From: Paenibacillus pedocola
GTDB taxonomy: Bacteria; Bacillota; Bacilli; Paenibacillales; Paenibacillaceae
DNA length: 64,000 bases
Assembly: GCF_031599675.1 (NCBI RefSeq)
Contig: NZ_CP134223.1
Span: 5,146,001-5,210,000, forward strand
Reading direction: 5' to 3'
Below the pieces are notes generated by a model. The model was not told where the DNA came from. It saw only the letters and a program-made list of their open reading frames with translations, and ran no database searches. Positions 35,659-45,011 of this stretch are shown in pieces (the first letter of the stretch is position 1; the number at the start of each line of letters is the position of its first letter). Made by a program: the position numbers and the translations under genes.

Positions 35659-36594
35659 TTATTTGCTCTCCTTACTGGCTTTGAACACCTCAGCAATAGC
35701 ACCCAGTGTACCCAGCGTTTCAATGGCACTGCTTGGCAGGAACACTTTATTGGCTGCACCCTTGGAGATTTCCGTCAACGCATCGAAGGATTGATAGGCC
35801 AGTACCCGCTCATCCAGTCCGGCGGTGCTGATCAGCTGAATGCGCGATTTCTCGGCTTCCGCCACTGCCTGAATCGCCTTGGCCTGACCGAGCGCTTCCA
35901 GCTCCTGCGCCTGGCGCAAGCCTTCCGCCTGACGGATACGTGCTTCCTTGTCACCTTCAGCCTTCAGGATCTTACTCTGCTTGTCGCCTTCTGCGCGCAG
36001 GATCATATCCTGCTTGGCGGCTTCCGCCTCAAGGACAATCGCACGTTTGCTGCGTTCTGCTTTCATCTGCTTATCCATCGCTTCCTGGATATCGAGCGGC
36101 GGCTTAATATCAATGACCTCCACGCGTTCGATCCGTACTCCCCACTTTTCCGTCGCTTCATCCAGGGCTAGCCGGATATCCGAGGAAATTTTTTCACGGC
36201 CGGACAAGGTTTCATCCAGCTCCAGCTTCCCGATAATCTGCCGCATTGTTGCCGTGGAGATGTTGCGTACCCCGTATACATAATCAGAGATCCCATAAGT
36301 CGCTTCTTCCGGGCCTACCACCTGATAAAAGATGATCGTATCAATCTGCACCTGCACGTTGTCCTTCGTAATGACCGTTTGCGGCGGCACATTGGCCTGC
36401 TGAATCCGCAAATCATGATAGGTCCGTACCTGGTCGATAACCGGAATAAGGATGTTCAGACCCGGTGTAAGCAGGCGGTTAAATTTCCCGAGCCGTTCAA
36501 CTACGCCTACCCTTTGCTGCGGAACGATTTTGATCGTCAGTGCGATAAATACTACGACAACGACAACGATAATTCCTAAAATGGCTAATTGCAT
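35659..36594 (-). CDS. SPFH/stomatin-like membrane protein
   Basis: A 311-residue member of the SPFH (band 7, stomatin/prohibitin) family. One N-terminal membrane helix (residues about 3-24) is followed by the SPFH domain (about 30-190) and a charged helical, coiled-coil tail rich in EAEAAKQDMILRAEGDKQ-type repeats. It probably organises membrane microdomains. ATG 36594 overlaps the NfeD stop (TGATG), so the pair is translationally coupled, matching the well-known NfeD-stomatin partnership. Confidence 0.9.
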   Translation of the reverse strand: MQLAILGIIVVVVVVFIALTIKIVPQQRVGVVERLGKFNRLLTPGLNILIPVIDQVRTYHDLRIQQANVPPQTVITKDNVQVQIDTIIFYQVVGPEEATYGISDYVYGVRNISTATMRQIIGKLELDETLSGREKISSDIRLALDEATEKWGVRIERVEVIDIKPPLDIQEAMDKQMKAERSKRAIVLEAEAAKQDMILRAEGDKQSKILKAEGDKEARIRQAEGLRQAQELEALGQAKAIQAVAEAEKSRIQLISTAGLDERVLAYQSFDALTEISKGAANKVFLPSSAIETLGTLGAIAEVFKASKESK

Positions 36595-37028
36595 CAGTAC
36601 GTGTCCCCCCATCGTTCTACTTCAATAATTGTGGTACCTCTTTTAACAACGATAACCTTCTGATCTTTGCCCAGCGCTTCTGTGGACGTTGCACTCCACG
36701 TATCACCGCCTACTTTGACTTGCCCGTAACGCCCCGGCACAATCGGTTCCACGACCAGCCCCTGTCTGCCGACGATCTCTGTCCCGGTATCCTTGAACCC
36801 CCGGGAGCTCCGGAGTCTGGCGGCCAGAGGTTTGGTAAATACCGTCAGACCCAAAGCGACCAGTGAACCGACCACCACCTGCAGGAATATAGCCTCCGGA
36901 AACAAGATTGCAACCACACCGCCCGCCAAAGCTCCGATACTGAGCCATAACAAATAAAATGTAAACGTAAACATCTCTACGACAAACAAGACGCCGGCAA
37001 TGATTAACCATAACGCCCAAACATCCAT
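36594..37028 (-). CDS. NfeD-family membrane protein
   Basis: A 144-residue short NfeD protein: three to four hydrophobic helices within residues about 5-75, then a soluble OB-fold domain (about 85-144, TEIVGRQGLVVEPIVPG, GDTWSATSTEAL). It lacks the ClpP-like protease domain of long NfeD proteins. It is coupled to the downstream stomatin-like gene and probably regulates that protein. Confidence 0.88.
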   Translation of the reverse strand: MDVWALWLIIAGVLFVVEMFTFTFYLLWLSIGALAGGVVAILFPEAIFLQVVVGSLVALGLTVFTKPLAARLRSSRGFKDTGTEIVGRQGLVVEPIVPGRYGQVKVGGDTWSATSTEALGKDQKVIVVKRGTTIIEVERWGDTY

Positions 37029-37449
37029 CGGTGACCCACCACCTTCCGCTATATACTACTATAACGAAATCCAAGGCACTTACGTTCCATAAATGTTAAA
37101 AACCGGGCAGCGGCATCATCATTATATTTCAGCTTGTGGAAGCTTATGAATACAGAACCGCACTTCGGCAAAAATACCGGGCTTGGGAGCAGCGGGGGGG
37201 GGTGATGATCACGCTATACGTGAACCACAACAAAAAGCCTGCAGAGAAGTTTTCCTTCTCCGCAAGCTTCATTGCCGCTTGAATAATAATGATATACCCA
37301 GCGGATGCGGGGTAAGCGGGATTAGTTCAGTTTCCAGAGAGCCGGTGTGGTCGCCGGTTCCCAGCCCGCCAGTGAGGTGTGCGCCTGGAGGCAAGTATAA
37401 GATGCTCCATTGCTGGTACCAATTTATTTTGCAGCCGCACAGCACAAAA
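37029..37449. other. Intergenic region without recognised gene
   Basis: About 420 bp between nfeD and the rdgB terminator. It contains G-rich stretches and short frames without ribosome sites. No convincing gene, RNA or operator is visible. Confidence 0.5.
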
Positions 37450-37482
37450 AGGCCCACCCGCAAAGACTGCGGATAGGGCCTC
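37450..37482 (-). terminator. Terminator of gerM-rph-rdgB
   Basis: Stem AGGCCC..CCGCA / TGCGG..GGGCCT followed on the minus strand by TTTTTG, about 65 bp beyond the rdgB stop. Confidence 0.75.
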
Positions 37483-37546
37483 TAATGGTTCCGATTGAAT
37501 TATGGTGCAACACTACTGTAATTTTGCCGCAAGCCGTGACAACCGG

Positions 37547-38182
37547 CTATTTCCGCTGCTTCGCGGCCAGCTTATCCGTAAGCAGCCTAAGCGCCATTCC
37601 CCGGTGGCTGATCATCTGCTTCTCTTCCAGCGTCAGCTCAGCCATCGTCTTCTCATACTCCGGAAGGTAAAAGAGCGGATCATAGCCGAACCCTCCGCCG
37701 CCCGCGGGCTCAGAGGTAATCCAGCCCTCCACTGTGCCTTCCGCCGTCAGCTCCTGGCCGTCCGCCGGATCATAAAGCGACAAGGCACAGACGAAACGGG
37801 CGGGACTGAGCAGCGGCTGGCCGGTGTCCTCCCCCTGCTTCAGCCCTTCCAGCTCGCTGAGCAGCTTGAGGTTATTGTCCTGATCACGGGCGTCCTCTCC
37901 GGCATAACGCGCCGAGTATACCCCCGGTCGGCCGTCCAGAGCGTCGACACAAAGACCGGAATCATCGGCCAGCACAGGCAGCCCGAGGGCCTCGCCGACC
38001 GCTTTGGATTTTTTGAAGGCATTCTCGGCAAAGGTTGTCCCGTCTTCCACAACATCCGGCAGCTGCGGGTAGTCGAACATACTCTTCACGGTCAGTCCAA
38101 GCGGCGCAAAAGCATGCTGGAACTCACGGACCTTGCCTTTATTTTTGGTTGCTACAATCAGAATTCCACCGCCGGCGTTCAT
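37547..38182 (-). CDS. rdgB: XTP/dITP diphosphatase (RdgB/HAM1)
   Basis: A 211-residue house-cleaning pyrophosphatase that hydrolyses XTP and dITP to monophosphates. The nucleotide-binding motif ATKNKGKVREF is at about residues 10-20, the central DDSGLCVDALDGRPGVYSAR follows, and the C-terminal SHRGMALR is present. The ATG at 38182 follows AAGAGGTG and lies one base after the rph stop, so the two are coupled. The gerM-rph-rdgB order equals gerM-rph-ysnA in Bacillus subtilis. Confidence 0.95.
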   Translation of the reverse strand: MNAGGGILIVATKNKGKVREFQHAFAPLGLTVKSMFDYPQLPDVVEDGTTFAENAFKKSKAVGEALGLPVLADDSGLCVDALDGRPGVYSARYAGEDARDQDNNLKLLSELEGLKQGEDTGQPLLSPARFVCALSLYDPADGQELTAEGTVEGWITSEPAGGGGFGYDPLFYLPEYEKTMAELTLEEKQMISHRGMALRLLTDKLAAKQRK

Positions 38183-38183
38183 G

Positions 38184-38942
38184 TTACACCTCTTGGCCAG
38201 GCTGGCCGGAAGGGATTTTGAGCGCGATCGGACCGAGGACTTCCTTCTGCACGGCAATCAGCTCGTAGATCCCCTTCTCCCCAAGACCAAGCAGCTGGTC
38301 AAGCTCCTGGCGGGTGAACGGCCGTTCTTCACCGGTGCCTTGCACTTCAACAAAAGCCCCGCTTCCGGTCATGACTACGTTCATATCGACTTTTGCTTTG
38401 GAATCCTCTTCATAGTTCAAATCAAGCAGCGTTTTGTCGCCGACCACACCGACGCTGATCGCGGCCAGATAATCTGTAATCGGGAAAACGCTCAGCTTAT
38501 GCTGCAGCGCAATTTTGTTAATGGCAAACGCCATCGCTACAAAAGCGCCAGTAATCGAAGCTGTCCGCGTGCCGCCGTCCGCCTGGATGACGTCACAGTC
38601 CAGTGTAATGCTGCGCTCGCCGAGCGCCTGCAGATTAACTACGGAACGAAGCGCCCGGCCGATCAGCCGCTGAATCTCCATCGTCCGTCCGGTCAGCTTG
38701 CCGCGTGCCGCCTCACGCTGGTTGCGCGTCTGGGTCGCCCGGGGAAGCATGGAATATTCAGCAGTTACCCAGCCTTTGCCTTGTCCTTTCAGAAACGGCG
38801 GGACCTTCTCGTCCACCGTTGCGGTGACGATGACCTTCGTGTCTCCCATTTCAATCAGAACTGAACCCTCAGCATATTTATTCGTTTGGGTAGTTATTGT
38901 CAGCGGCCGGAGCTGGTCGTCGTTACGTCCGTTTGATCTCAT
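38184..38942 (-). CDS. rph: Ribonuclease PH
   Basis: A 252-residue phosphate-dependent 3'-5' exoribonuclease that trims tRNA 3' ends. Diagnostic segments are MRSNGRNDDQLRP at the N terminus, ATVDEKVPPFLKGQGKGWV, EYSMLPRATQTRNQREA and TLDCDVIQADGGTRTASI. The ATG at 38942 follows AGGAGGAAG; an upstream in-frame ATG at 38960 overlaps the ribosome site. Confidence 0.96.
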   Translation of the reverse strand: MRSNGRNDDQLRPLTITTQTNKYAEGSVLIEMGDTKVIVTATVDEKVPPFLKGQGKGWVTAEYSMLPRATQTRNQREAARGKLTGRTMEIQRLIGRALRSVVNLQALGERSITLDCDVIQADGGTRTASITGAFVAMAFAINKIALQHKLSVFPITDYLAAISVGVVGDKTLLDLNYEEDSKAKVDMNVVMTGSGAFVEVQGTGEERPFTRQELDQLLGLGEKGIYELIAVQKEVLGPIALKIPSGQPGQEV

Positions 38943-39030
38943 GTTTTCTTCCTCCTGCATCTTGAATAGCTAAAGTTGTGATGTAAGTTCCCGCCTAGCG
39001 GGATGTATATTCTCTACTTTGCGCGAGAAA

Positions 39031-39067
39031 CGGATAACATCCAGGGAAGGACGTTATCCGTTTTTTG
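39031..39067. terminator. Hairpin between gerM and rph
   Basis: Stem CGGATAAC / GTTATCCG. A run of six T follows on the plus strand and TTTCTC on the minus strand, so it could be a partial terminator of gerM ahead of rph. Confidence 0.6.
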
Positions 39068-39131
39068 CTAAGCAAACTTTATTCTATCAAAGAGCAGGCA
39101 CAAAAGCATCTTTTAGCCCTGAGAAAATCTT

Positions 39132-40253
39132 TTACAGCGGCAGCGCGTTCACATATTCCGGGGCAGAAACCGGCTTGCCATAGTCCACGTTGTTGGTTCC
39201 GGTGACCGTATCAAGTCCGTTCAGACGGATTTGGACCGGAGCATCCTCGGTATTTTGCGCTACTGTCAGCACCACGGATTCCAGCATTTCCTCCGGCACA
39301 TTTTTGCCGTCTGTGAACATATCGTCAGTCAGGGATACGGTTACTACCCCATTTTGGCCGGCTTCCACGGAATCTAACACCGTTCCCCCTGTCATTACCG
39401 TCTCCAGGCCGTTAGCAGACTCCGGTCCGGCGATCAGCTCTCCCAGTGCCGCTTTCACCTTGTCCTCTCCGGCGGGTACAAAACGTGTGACCGGAACATA
39501 ATACTGGTGGGTACCGTCAGGCGTAGCTGCGGAAAAATATACCGTAACCGCGCTCAGGTTCATCTGCATCGGGCCATTCTTCGGCAGGTTGATCCCGAAG
39601 GCGCGTGAGAGCGGATGATCCAGCGGTGTGCCCAGAAGCGGCATTTCTGTAAGCTTTTTACCGTCTACCCAGAGCTGTACACCCTGAATGCCTTCCTGGC
39701 CGGTCAATGTCCATGTGATGGCTTCCAGGACCTTGCGTTCATCGGCAGCCTTGTAGTCGTTAAACGCCGAGTTAAATTCAACTACGGCCAGTTTGTCTTT
39801 ATCCACTGAGACATTCTTCACTTCAGTTCCTGCAGGGAGTACGCCCTGGAAGCCTTCCGGCAATGAAGATGCATACGGGCCTTTGCTGACCAGCGCAGTG
39901 AGTGAATCCTTCAGCATTGCCGCACTATTGCCGTCCGGAAGGGCAAGAGATACCGGAGCCAGCAGACCATTAGCATCCTTGAGAAACACGGTAGTCCGTT
40001 CCCCGGGTGCAGCAGCTTCCGCCTTATCCGTAGTGCTGCCTTCCGCTGCGGTTCCTTCTTCTGCAACAGGCTCAAATACCCCGGTGTCGAGCGTGGTGTT
40101 GTCACTGACTTCCAGCATTTGCGCCTCAATCTCTCCCGGCGGCGGATCAACCGATGCCGATTCCGAGCCGAACAGGCCGCAGCCGGACAAAAGAATGGGA
40201 ACCGTGAGCAGACAAGCCGCAGACAGCCCGCGGACAGTGTTCATATGCTTCAT
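39132..40253 (-). CDS. gerM: GerM-type spore germination/sporulation lipoprotein
   Basis: A 373-residue lipoprotein with lipobox LSGC (Cys25) and a Ser/Ala/Glu-rich linker. Two GerMN domains follow in tandem (about residues 95-210 and 225-350, LVSKGPYASSLPEGFQG then LGELIAGPESANGLETVM). In Bacillus subtilis GerM is made in the mother cell and forms part of the channel apparatus bridging the septum during sporulation. Gene order with rph and rdgB supports orthology. Confidence 0.9.
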   Translation of the reverse strand: MKHMNTVRGLSAACLLTVPILLSGCGLFGSESASVDPPPGEIEAQMLEVSDNTTLDTGVFEPVAEEGTAAEGSTTDKAEAAAPGERTTVFLKDANGLLAPVSLALPDGNSAAMLKDSLTALVSKGPYASSLPEGFQGVLPAGTEVKNVSVDKDKLAVVEFNSAFNDYKAADERKVLEAITWTLTGQEGIQGVQLWVDGKKLTEMPLLGTPLDHPLSRAFGINLPKNGPMQMNLSAVTVYFSAATPDGTHQYYVPVTRFVPAGEDKVKAALGELIAGPESANGLETVMTGGTVLDSVEAGQNGVVTVSLTDDMFTDGKNVPEEMLESVVLTVAQNTEDAPVQIRLNGLDTVTGTNNVDYGKPVSAPEYVNALPL

Positions 40254-40433
40254 GAATAATTACCCCTTTCAACACTAAGATCAGTTTGTACTGCTATGTA
40301 TACGAGCCCTATGCCCAAAAAATAACAACGGCTTATCCTAAATTGTTGGACAATGCAGATCCTATTACACGGACAAGCTCCAAAGACTGATGCCTGTAAG
40401 TGCCTGCAAGCTTTCACTAAGCCTCAGGCAATT

Positions 40434-40462
40434 TAGACAACCGCAGCAGCAGCCGTTATAAT
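40434..40462 (+). promoter_or_regulatory. SigA-type promoter of the PgpA-like gene
   Basis: TAGACA, an exact 17-bp spacer and TATAAT, about 45 bp before the start codon. Confidence 0.65.
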
Positions 40463-40507
40463 AGTGGCAATTCAAATAATCAACCTATCCTTCCGATGAG
40501 GTGACTG

Positions 40508-41110
40508 ATGACAATGGCGAATATCAAAAACCCTTACAGTCTCAACAGCAAAGCGGTTGCAGAGGCGACCAAGTACTGGCTGCATAAGCGCGGCGTGACG
40601 TTGGAAGAGATCGCTGAGCTTGTTTTGTTTCTGCAGCAAAAATACTATCCGAATCTGACGATCGAGGAATGTATCCATAACGTAGAAATGGTGCTGAGCA
40701 AACGCGAAGTACAGAACGCGGTACTGACCGGGATTCAGCTGGATGTGCTGGCAGAGGAAGGCAAGCTGTTCACCCCGCTGCAGGAAATGATCGAGAATGA
40801 TGAGAGTTTATACGGAGTGGATGAGATCCTCGCCTTCTCCATTGTGAACGTATACGGCAGCATCGGCTTCACCAACTATGGTTACGTGGACAAGCTGAAA
40901 CCCGGTGTGCTGGAGCGGCTGAACGATAAAACCACCGGGCAAATTCACACCTACCTGGACGACATCGTCGGCGCAGTGGCCGCTGCCGCCAGCAGCCGCA
41001 TTGCCCACCGCAAGCAAGCAGAACGCGAGCAGGAGCTCGGCCTCCCGCATGCGCCGGAGGATACCGAAGAAGCCGCCAGAAAGCTGGCGGCTGAGGATGG
41101 GCTGGAGTAG
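40508..41110 (+). CDS. PgpA-like phosphatidylglycerophosphatase (YutG type)
   Basis: A 200-residue helical protein with the PgpA signature, an N-terminal half (KAVAEATKYWLHKRGVTLEEIAELV) and a metal-binding centre. Key segments are SIVNVYGSIGFTNYGYVDKLKPG and TYLDDIVGAVAAAASSRIAHR. Bacillus homologues (YutG) dephosphorylate phosphatidylglycerophosphate in membrane lipid synthesis or are related to that activity. The ATG at 40508 follows GAGGTGA; a second ATG lies six bases later. Confidence 0.8.
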   Translation: MTMANIKNPYSLNSKAVAEATKYWLHKRGVTLEEIAELVLFLQQKYYPNLTIEECIHNVEMVLSKREVQNAVLTGIQLDVLAEEGKLFTPLQEMIENDESLYGVDEILAFSIVNVYGSIGFTNYGYVDKLKPGVLERLNDKTTGQIHTYLDDIVGAVAAAASSRIAHRKQAEREQELGLPHAPEDTEEAARKLAAEDGLE

Positions 41111-41165
41111 GCAGACGAGCGCAGGAGCTGGACCCGATTAAGCGCTATGGCAGACGGAGCCAACT

Positions 41166-41229
41166 AAAAAGCCATGCCACAGAGCAGCGGGAGCATCCCG
41201 CCTGCCTTCATGTTGGCATGGCTTTTTGC
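41166..41229. terminator. Bidirectional terminator
   Basis: The 14-bp arms AAAAAGCCATGCCA / TGGCATGGCTTTTT enclose a loop of about 34 bases that has a small GCGGGA/TCCCGC hairpin inside. It separates the convergent PgpA-like and MBL-hydrolase genes. Confidence 0.85.
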
Positions 41230-41288
41230 TGTGCATGTATACTTGCCGCGCGTGGCAAGGGCCGCCACCGGGTAGAGCGCAGCCCGCC

Positions 41289-42287
41289 CTACCTGTCCGC
41301 AGCCGCGAACAGGACCGGCCCGCCGGGCAAAGGCGCATGCTCCGCTGCCCGCCCCCGGCGCACTAGCTCGGCCAGATGCGCCAGCGCCTCGCTCATGGCG
41401 AAGCGCATCTGATGCGCGCTGGACACGCGGCTGCGGAACAGCGCTTCGCAGACCGCGAACCCGCTGAGCGGTCCGCTGTCCAGCAGTTGAGCGGCAGTGT
41501 CCAGCCGCTCCTCATGGTGCCGGAGCAGGCTGTCCGCCCGCTCCGTCCACGCCGTGAACGGTTCCCGGTGGCCCGGGAACGCACGGCTCACCCGGAGGCT
41601 GCGCAGCGCGCGCAGACCATCCAGGAACGTCTGCAGCGGCTGCGGATCGCTGCCCGGCTGCAGGCCGACATTGGGCGAGATCTGCGGCAGAATCGCATCG
41701 CCGCAGAACACAAGCCCGCTGCCGGCCTCATACAAAGACACGTGACCCGGTGCATGCCCGCCGGTCAGAACCGGCGTCCACTCCCGGCCGCCCATTACAA
41801 GCGGCACCGCAGGGTCAATATAGCTGACCTCTGCCTGCGGGGTAACCTGGGGCAGGAAGCTCACCAGATGCTCCCGGATCCCCCGGATCCAATCCTCCGG
41901 CATACCGTGCCGGAGGAACAGCAGCGGCAGCGCCGTATTCAGACTCGCCTCTGCGCCCCAGGACATCCGGGCCTCGGTGTGGGCACGTTCCGACATCCAT
42001 ACCCGGCTGCCGCTGCGGGACTGCAGCCAGCCCGCCAGGCCGTAATGGTCAGGGTGATGATGGGTAACCACAATTTTCTGTATATGGTCCCAGGATAAAT
42101 CCAGCTCATCCAGCACGCCTTGCCAGGCCAGCTCCGCCTCCTGCGTATGCGGACCGGGGTCAATCACCGTGATGCCGCCCTCCGGTTCTGTCACAATATA
42201 ACAGTTCACCTGACGCAGCGGCGGATCCATCGGCATGGATACCTGAAGGATGCCGCTCTCCCAAACCTTTATCTGTGCCTTCCGCAT
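41289..42287 (-). CDS. MBL-fold metallohydrolase
   Basis: A 332-residue metallo-beta-lactamase fold enzyme with the dinuclear metal motif THHHPDHYG near residues 70-80, further ligands in GGHAPGHVSLY and FCGDAILP, and FPGHREPFT. A C-terminal winged-helix-like extension (about residues 250-332) resembles LACTB2-type proteins, so a nuclease or thioester hydrolase is possible. The ATG at 42287 (after GGTGAAGGGG) is preferred. A longer frame starts at 42329, directly after the methyltransferase stop, and cannot be excluded. Confidence 0.82.
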   Translation of the reverse strand: MRKAQIKVWESGILQVSMPMDPPLRQVNCYIVTEPEGGITVIDPGPHTQEAELAWQGVLDELDLSWDHIQKIVVTHHHPDHYGLAGWLQSRSGSRVWMSERAHTEARMSWGAEASLNTALPLLFLRHGMPEDWIRGIREHLVSFLPQVTPQAEVSYIDPAVPLVMGGREWTPVLTGGHAPGHVSLYEAGSGLVFCGDAILPQISPNVGLQPGSDPQPLQTFLDGLRALRSLRVSRAFPGHREPFTAWTERADSLLRHHEERLDTAAQLLDSGPLSGFAVCEALFRSRVSSAHQMRFAMSEALAHLAELVRRGRAAEHAPLPGGPVLFAAADR

Positions 42288-42329
42288 GGCCCCTTCACCG
42301 CCCTCTTTGAGTCTTCTGCCTGAAACCAT

Positions 42330-43064
42330 CTAAGGACGGACACCAACGAAGATCATCCGTTTCGAATGCTCCTCATCGTACTCCCCTTCATCGTAATTGC
42401 CATGCACATCCTCGAGCAGCAGCCCGGCGGCGGCAATCAGCCTGCGGAACGTTTCCTGCGGATAGAGCTTCACACGCTCGTGATATTTGCGGGGCGTATC
42501 ATTCCCTCGGGAGGTAAGGATGATGTCCTTCTTCACATAACCGTCTTCGATCCGGCGGGACTCGTCAATCAGATTATCCCCGTCCTCACGTGAGGAATGC
42601 GGCACAAGATGGCGGATGACATACGCCGGATTCAGAAAATCTATAATGAACCTGCCGCCAGGCTTCAGCATCCGGTAAATTTCGCGCAGCACCTTCACCT
42701 GCTCCTCGTCCTCCTCAAAATAGCCGAATGAAGTAAACAGATTAACTACTGCATCAAAACCGCCGGTGAGCGGCAGCCTGCGCATATCGGACTGCACCCA
42801 GGTCACTGCCCCGGCACCAGCCTGGGCACGGGCTTCACGCAGCAGGGTTTCGGACAGGTCAACACCAGTTACCTCATAACCCGCTTCGGCAAGCGCCAGC
42901 GAATGGCGGCCCATACCGCAGCACAGATCCAGGACCTTCGCTCCCTGCGGCAGCCCCAGCCAGCCGATCATCTGCTCCACCTCATGCCGGGCTCCGCAGA
43001 AATCCCTGTGCCGGTATACAATCAAATAGTCTTCCCCGAAGCTTTTCTCATACCATTCAGTCAT
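42330..43064 (-). CDS. Class I SAM-dependent methyltransferase
   Basis: A 244-residue Rossmann-fold methyltransferase. SAM-binding motif I VLDLCCGMGRHSLALAE is at about residues 41-57, and the acidic loop VTGVDLSETLL follows. The C-terminal part with IILTSRGNDTPRKYHERVKLYP is typical of the UbiE/CcbJ-like small-molecule branch. The ATG at 43064 follows GGAGGAGAAGGAAG. It is followed directly by the MBL hydrolase gene. The substrate is unknown. Confidence 0.85.
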   Translation of the reverse strand: MTEWYEKSFGEDYLIVYRHRDFCGARHEVEQMIGWLGLPQGAKVLDLCCGMGRHSLALAEAGYEVTGVDLSETLLREARAQAGAGAVTWVQSDMRRLPLTGGFDAVVNLFTSFGYFEEDEEQVKVLREIYRMLKPGGRFIIDFLNPAYVIRHLVPHSSREDGDNLIDESRRIEDGYVKKDIILTSRGNDTPRKYHERVKLYPQETFRRLIAAAGLLLEDVHGNYDEGEYDEEHSKRMIFVGVRP

Positions 43065-43148
43065 CTTCCTTCTCCTCCCGCAGTCCAGCAATCATCTCTC
43101 TATGTACAATATGGTTACGATTGTACCCCCTTTTCCCTGTAAACTCAA

Positions 43149-43194
43149 AGAAGAGTCGCCTTTCCGCCATATTTCACACGGTAAGGTAACTCTT
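43149..43194 (-). terminator. Probable terminator of the GH13 gene
   Basis: Imperfect stem AAGAGT..CCTT / AAGG..ACTCTT with a T-rich tail on the minus strand. Confidence 0.55.
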
Positions 43195-43204
43195 CTGATG
43201 AAAC

Positions 43205-44896
43205 TCATCTATGCCGTTCTAGGTACACCCTTGCTTCATAAGGCCGAAGCTTCAGCCGGGTCAGATCATCCTCCTTGGCCGGAGGGTAGTTAGAGATCAG
43301 CAGCTCCTGCTTCCCGGCCGCAAAATCCGCAGGAAGCTCGAATACCGGCTCATGCTCAAAGAAATTCAGAATGACCAGGAGGCGCTGATCCTCCAGCGTC
43401 CGGGTATAGGCATAGATCTCCGGATGATCTTCCAGCAGCAGGGCGTATTCACCGTAGACAATGACCGGATGCTTTTTCCGCAGCTGAATCAGCTTCTTAT
43501 AGTAGTTGTAGATCGAATCAGGGTCTTTAACCGCACTGGCCACATTGATCTCACGGAAGTTCGAATTCACGCGGATCCACGGTACGCCTGTGGTGAAGCC
43601 GCCATCCTCACTGGCGTCCCACTGCATCGGAGTGCGGGCGTTATCCCGGCTTTTTTTGTGGATCGCCGCCATAATGTCAGCCTCTGGGACGCCTTGGGTA
43701 CGCTTTTCCTCATAGTAATTGAGCGTTTCCACATCCCGGTAATCGTCGATGGACTCGAAAGCCACATTCGTCATGCCGATTTCTTCACCCTGGTAAATAT
43801 ACGGTGTCCCTTCCAGCATGTGAATGAAGGTCGCCAGCATTTTGGCTGAAGGAATACGGTAATAGAGGTCATTTCCGAACCGTGAGACGGACCGCGGCTG
43901 GTCATGGTTGCACAAATAATTGGCGTTCCACCCCCGGTCATGGAGAACGGTCTGCCAGTTGCTCATGATTTTTTTGAGATCACGCAGATTCCAGGGGATG
44001 GTATCCCATCTCCCTCCGCCCGGAGCCGCACAATCCAGATTCATATGCTCAAACTGGAAGGTCATATTCAGCTCGCGGCGTCCGTCGCCGACATAATCCA
44101 GCGCCTGCTCCGGTCCGAGGCCCGACGTCTCCCCGACGGTCATAATATCGTAGAAGTACAGCACCTTGTCATGCAGATTCTGCAGCAGTGTATGCACATG
44201 CGCAAGGTTCGAGAACATATCATAGGCGCGCACAGTTGCCGTTCCACCGGGATTCAGCGCATCAGGGTAGCCCTCTGCCTTCACGATATGGGCAATTGCG
44301 TCAAACCGGAAGCCGTCGACGCCTTTTTTGAGCCACCACTGTACCATTTCATGCAACTTGTCGATCACCGCAGGGTTCTCCCAGTTCAGATCGGGCTGAT
44401 ATTTGGAGTACAGATGCAGGTAATATTCATCCGTCTGCGGATCAAGCTCCCATACCGAGCCGCTGAAATAGGATTCCCAGTTGTTCGGGGGGCCACCGTT
44501 TTTGCCTTTCCGCCATATATAGTAATCCCGCTTAGGATTATCCTTCGAGCTCCGTGATTCTATGAACCAGGGATGCTGATGGGAAGTGTGGTTCAGCACC
44601 AGGTCCATCATCAGCTTCATCCCCCGGGAATGCATCTCCCGCAGCATCACGTCAAAATCCTCCATCGTCCCGAATTCCTTCATAATGTCGCAGTAATCAC
44701 TGATATCATAGCCGTTGTCATGGTTCGGCGACTTATAAATCGGGCATACCCAGATGACATCCACACCCAGGTCCTGCAAATAATCGAGCTTCGAAATAAT
44801 CCCGCGCAAATCACCGATCCCGTCACCATTGCTGTCCATGAAGCTGATCGGATAAATCTGGTACGCGACGCTTTCTTTCCACCATTTTGGATTCAC
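43205..44896 (-). CDS. GH13 alpha-glucosidase (oligo-1,6-glucosidase type)
   Basis: A 563-residue cytoplasmic (beta/alpha)8 amylase-family enzyme that splits glucose from isomalto- or malto-oligosaccharides. Conserved regions are DLVLNHTSHQHPWF (about 98-111), the nucleophile in DGFRFDAIAHI (about 196-200), the acid/base in MTVGETSG (about 255) and CNHDQPR (about 330). Region QGEEIGMTN is also present. The GTG start follows GGAGGAG. Trehalose-6-phosphate hydrolase is the main alternative; no phosphotransferase or repressor gene adjoins. Confidence 0.9.
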   Translation of the reverse strand: MNPKWWKESVAYQIYPISFMDSNGDGIGDLRGIISKLDYLQDLGVDVIWVCPIYKSPNHDNGYDISDYCDIMKEFGTMEDFDVMLREMHSRGMKLMMDLVLNHTSHQHPWFIESRSSKDNPKRDYYIWRKGKNGGPPNNWESYFSGSVWELDPQTDEYYLHLYSKYQPDLNWENPAVIDKLHEMVQWWLKKGVDGFRFDAIAHIVKAEGYPDALNPGGTATVRAYDMFSNLAHVHTLLQNLHDKVLYFYDIMTVGETSGLGPEQALDYVGDGRRELNMTFQFEHMNLDCAAPGGGRWDTIPWNLRDLKKIMSNWQTVLHDRGWNANYLCNHDQPRSVSRFGNDLYYRIPSAKMLATFIHMLEGTPYIYQGEEIGMTNVAFESIDDYRDVETLNYYEEKRTQGVPEADIMAAIHKKSRDNARTPMQWDASEDGGFTTGVPWIRVNSNFREINVASAVKDPDSIYNYYKKLIQLRKKHPVIVYGEYALLLEDHPEIYAYTRTLEDQRLLVILNFFEHEPVFELPADFAAGKQELLISNYPPAKEDDLTRLKLRPYEARVYLERHR

Positions 44897-45011
44897 TTGG
44901 ACTCTCCTCCGCTTCTCCGGCTCCTGCCCGTGTTAGATATATTAATATATCTTAACCACCCTGAAGGAAGACAATCACACGCCCCTTTTAAAAAATAAAG
45001 CTCCCGGGCTG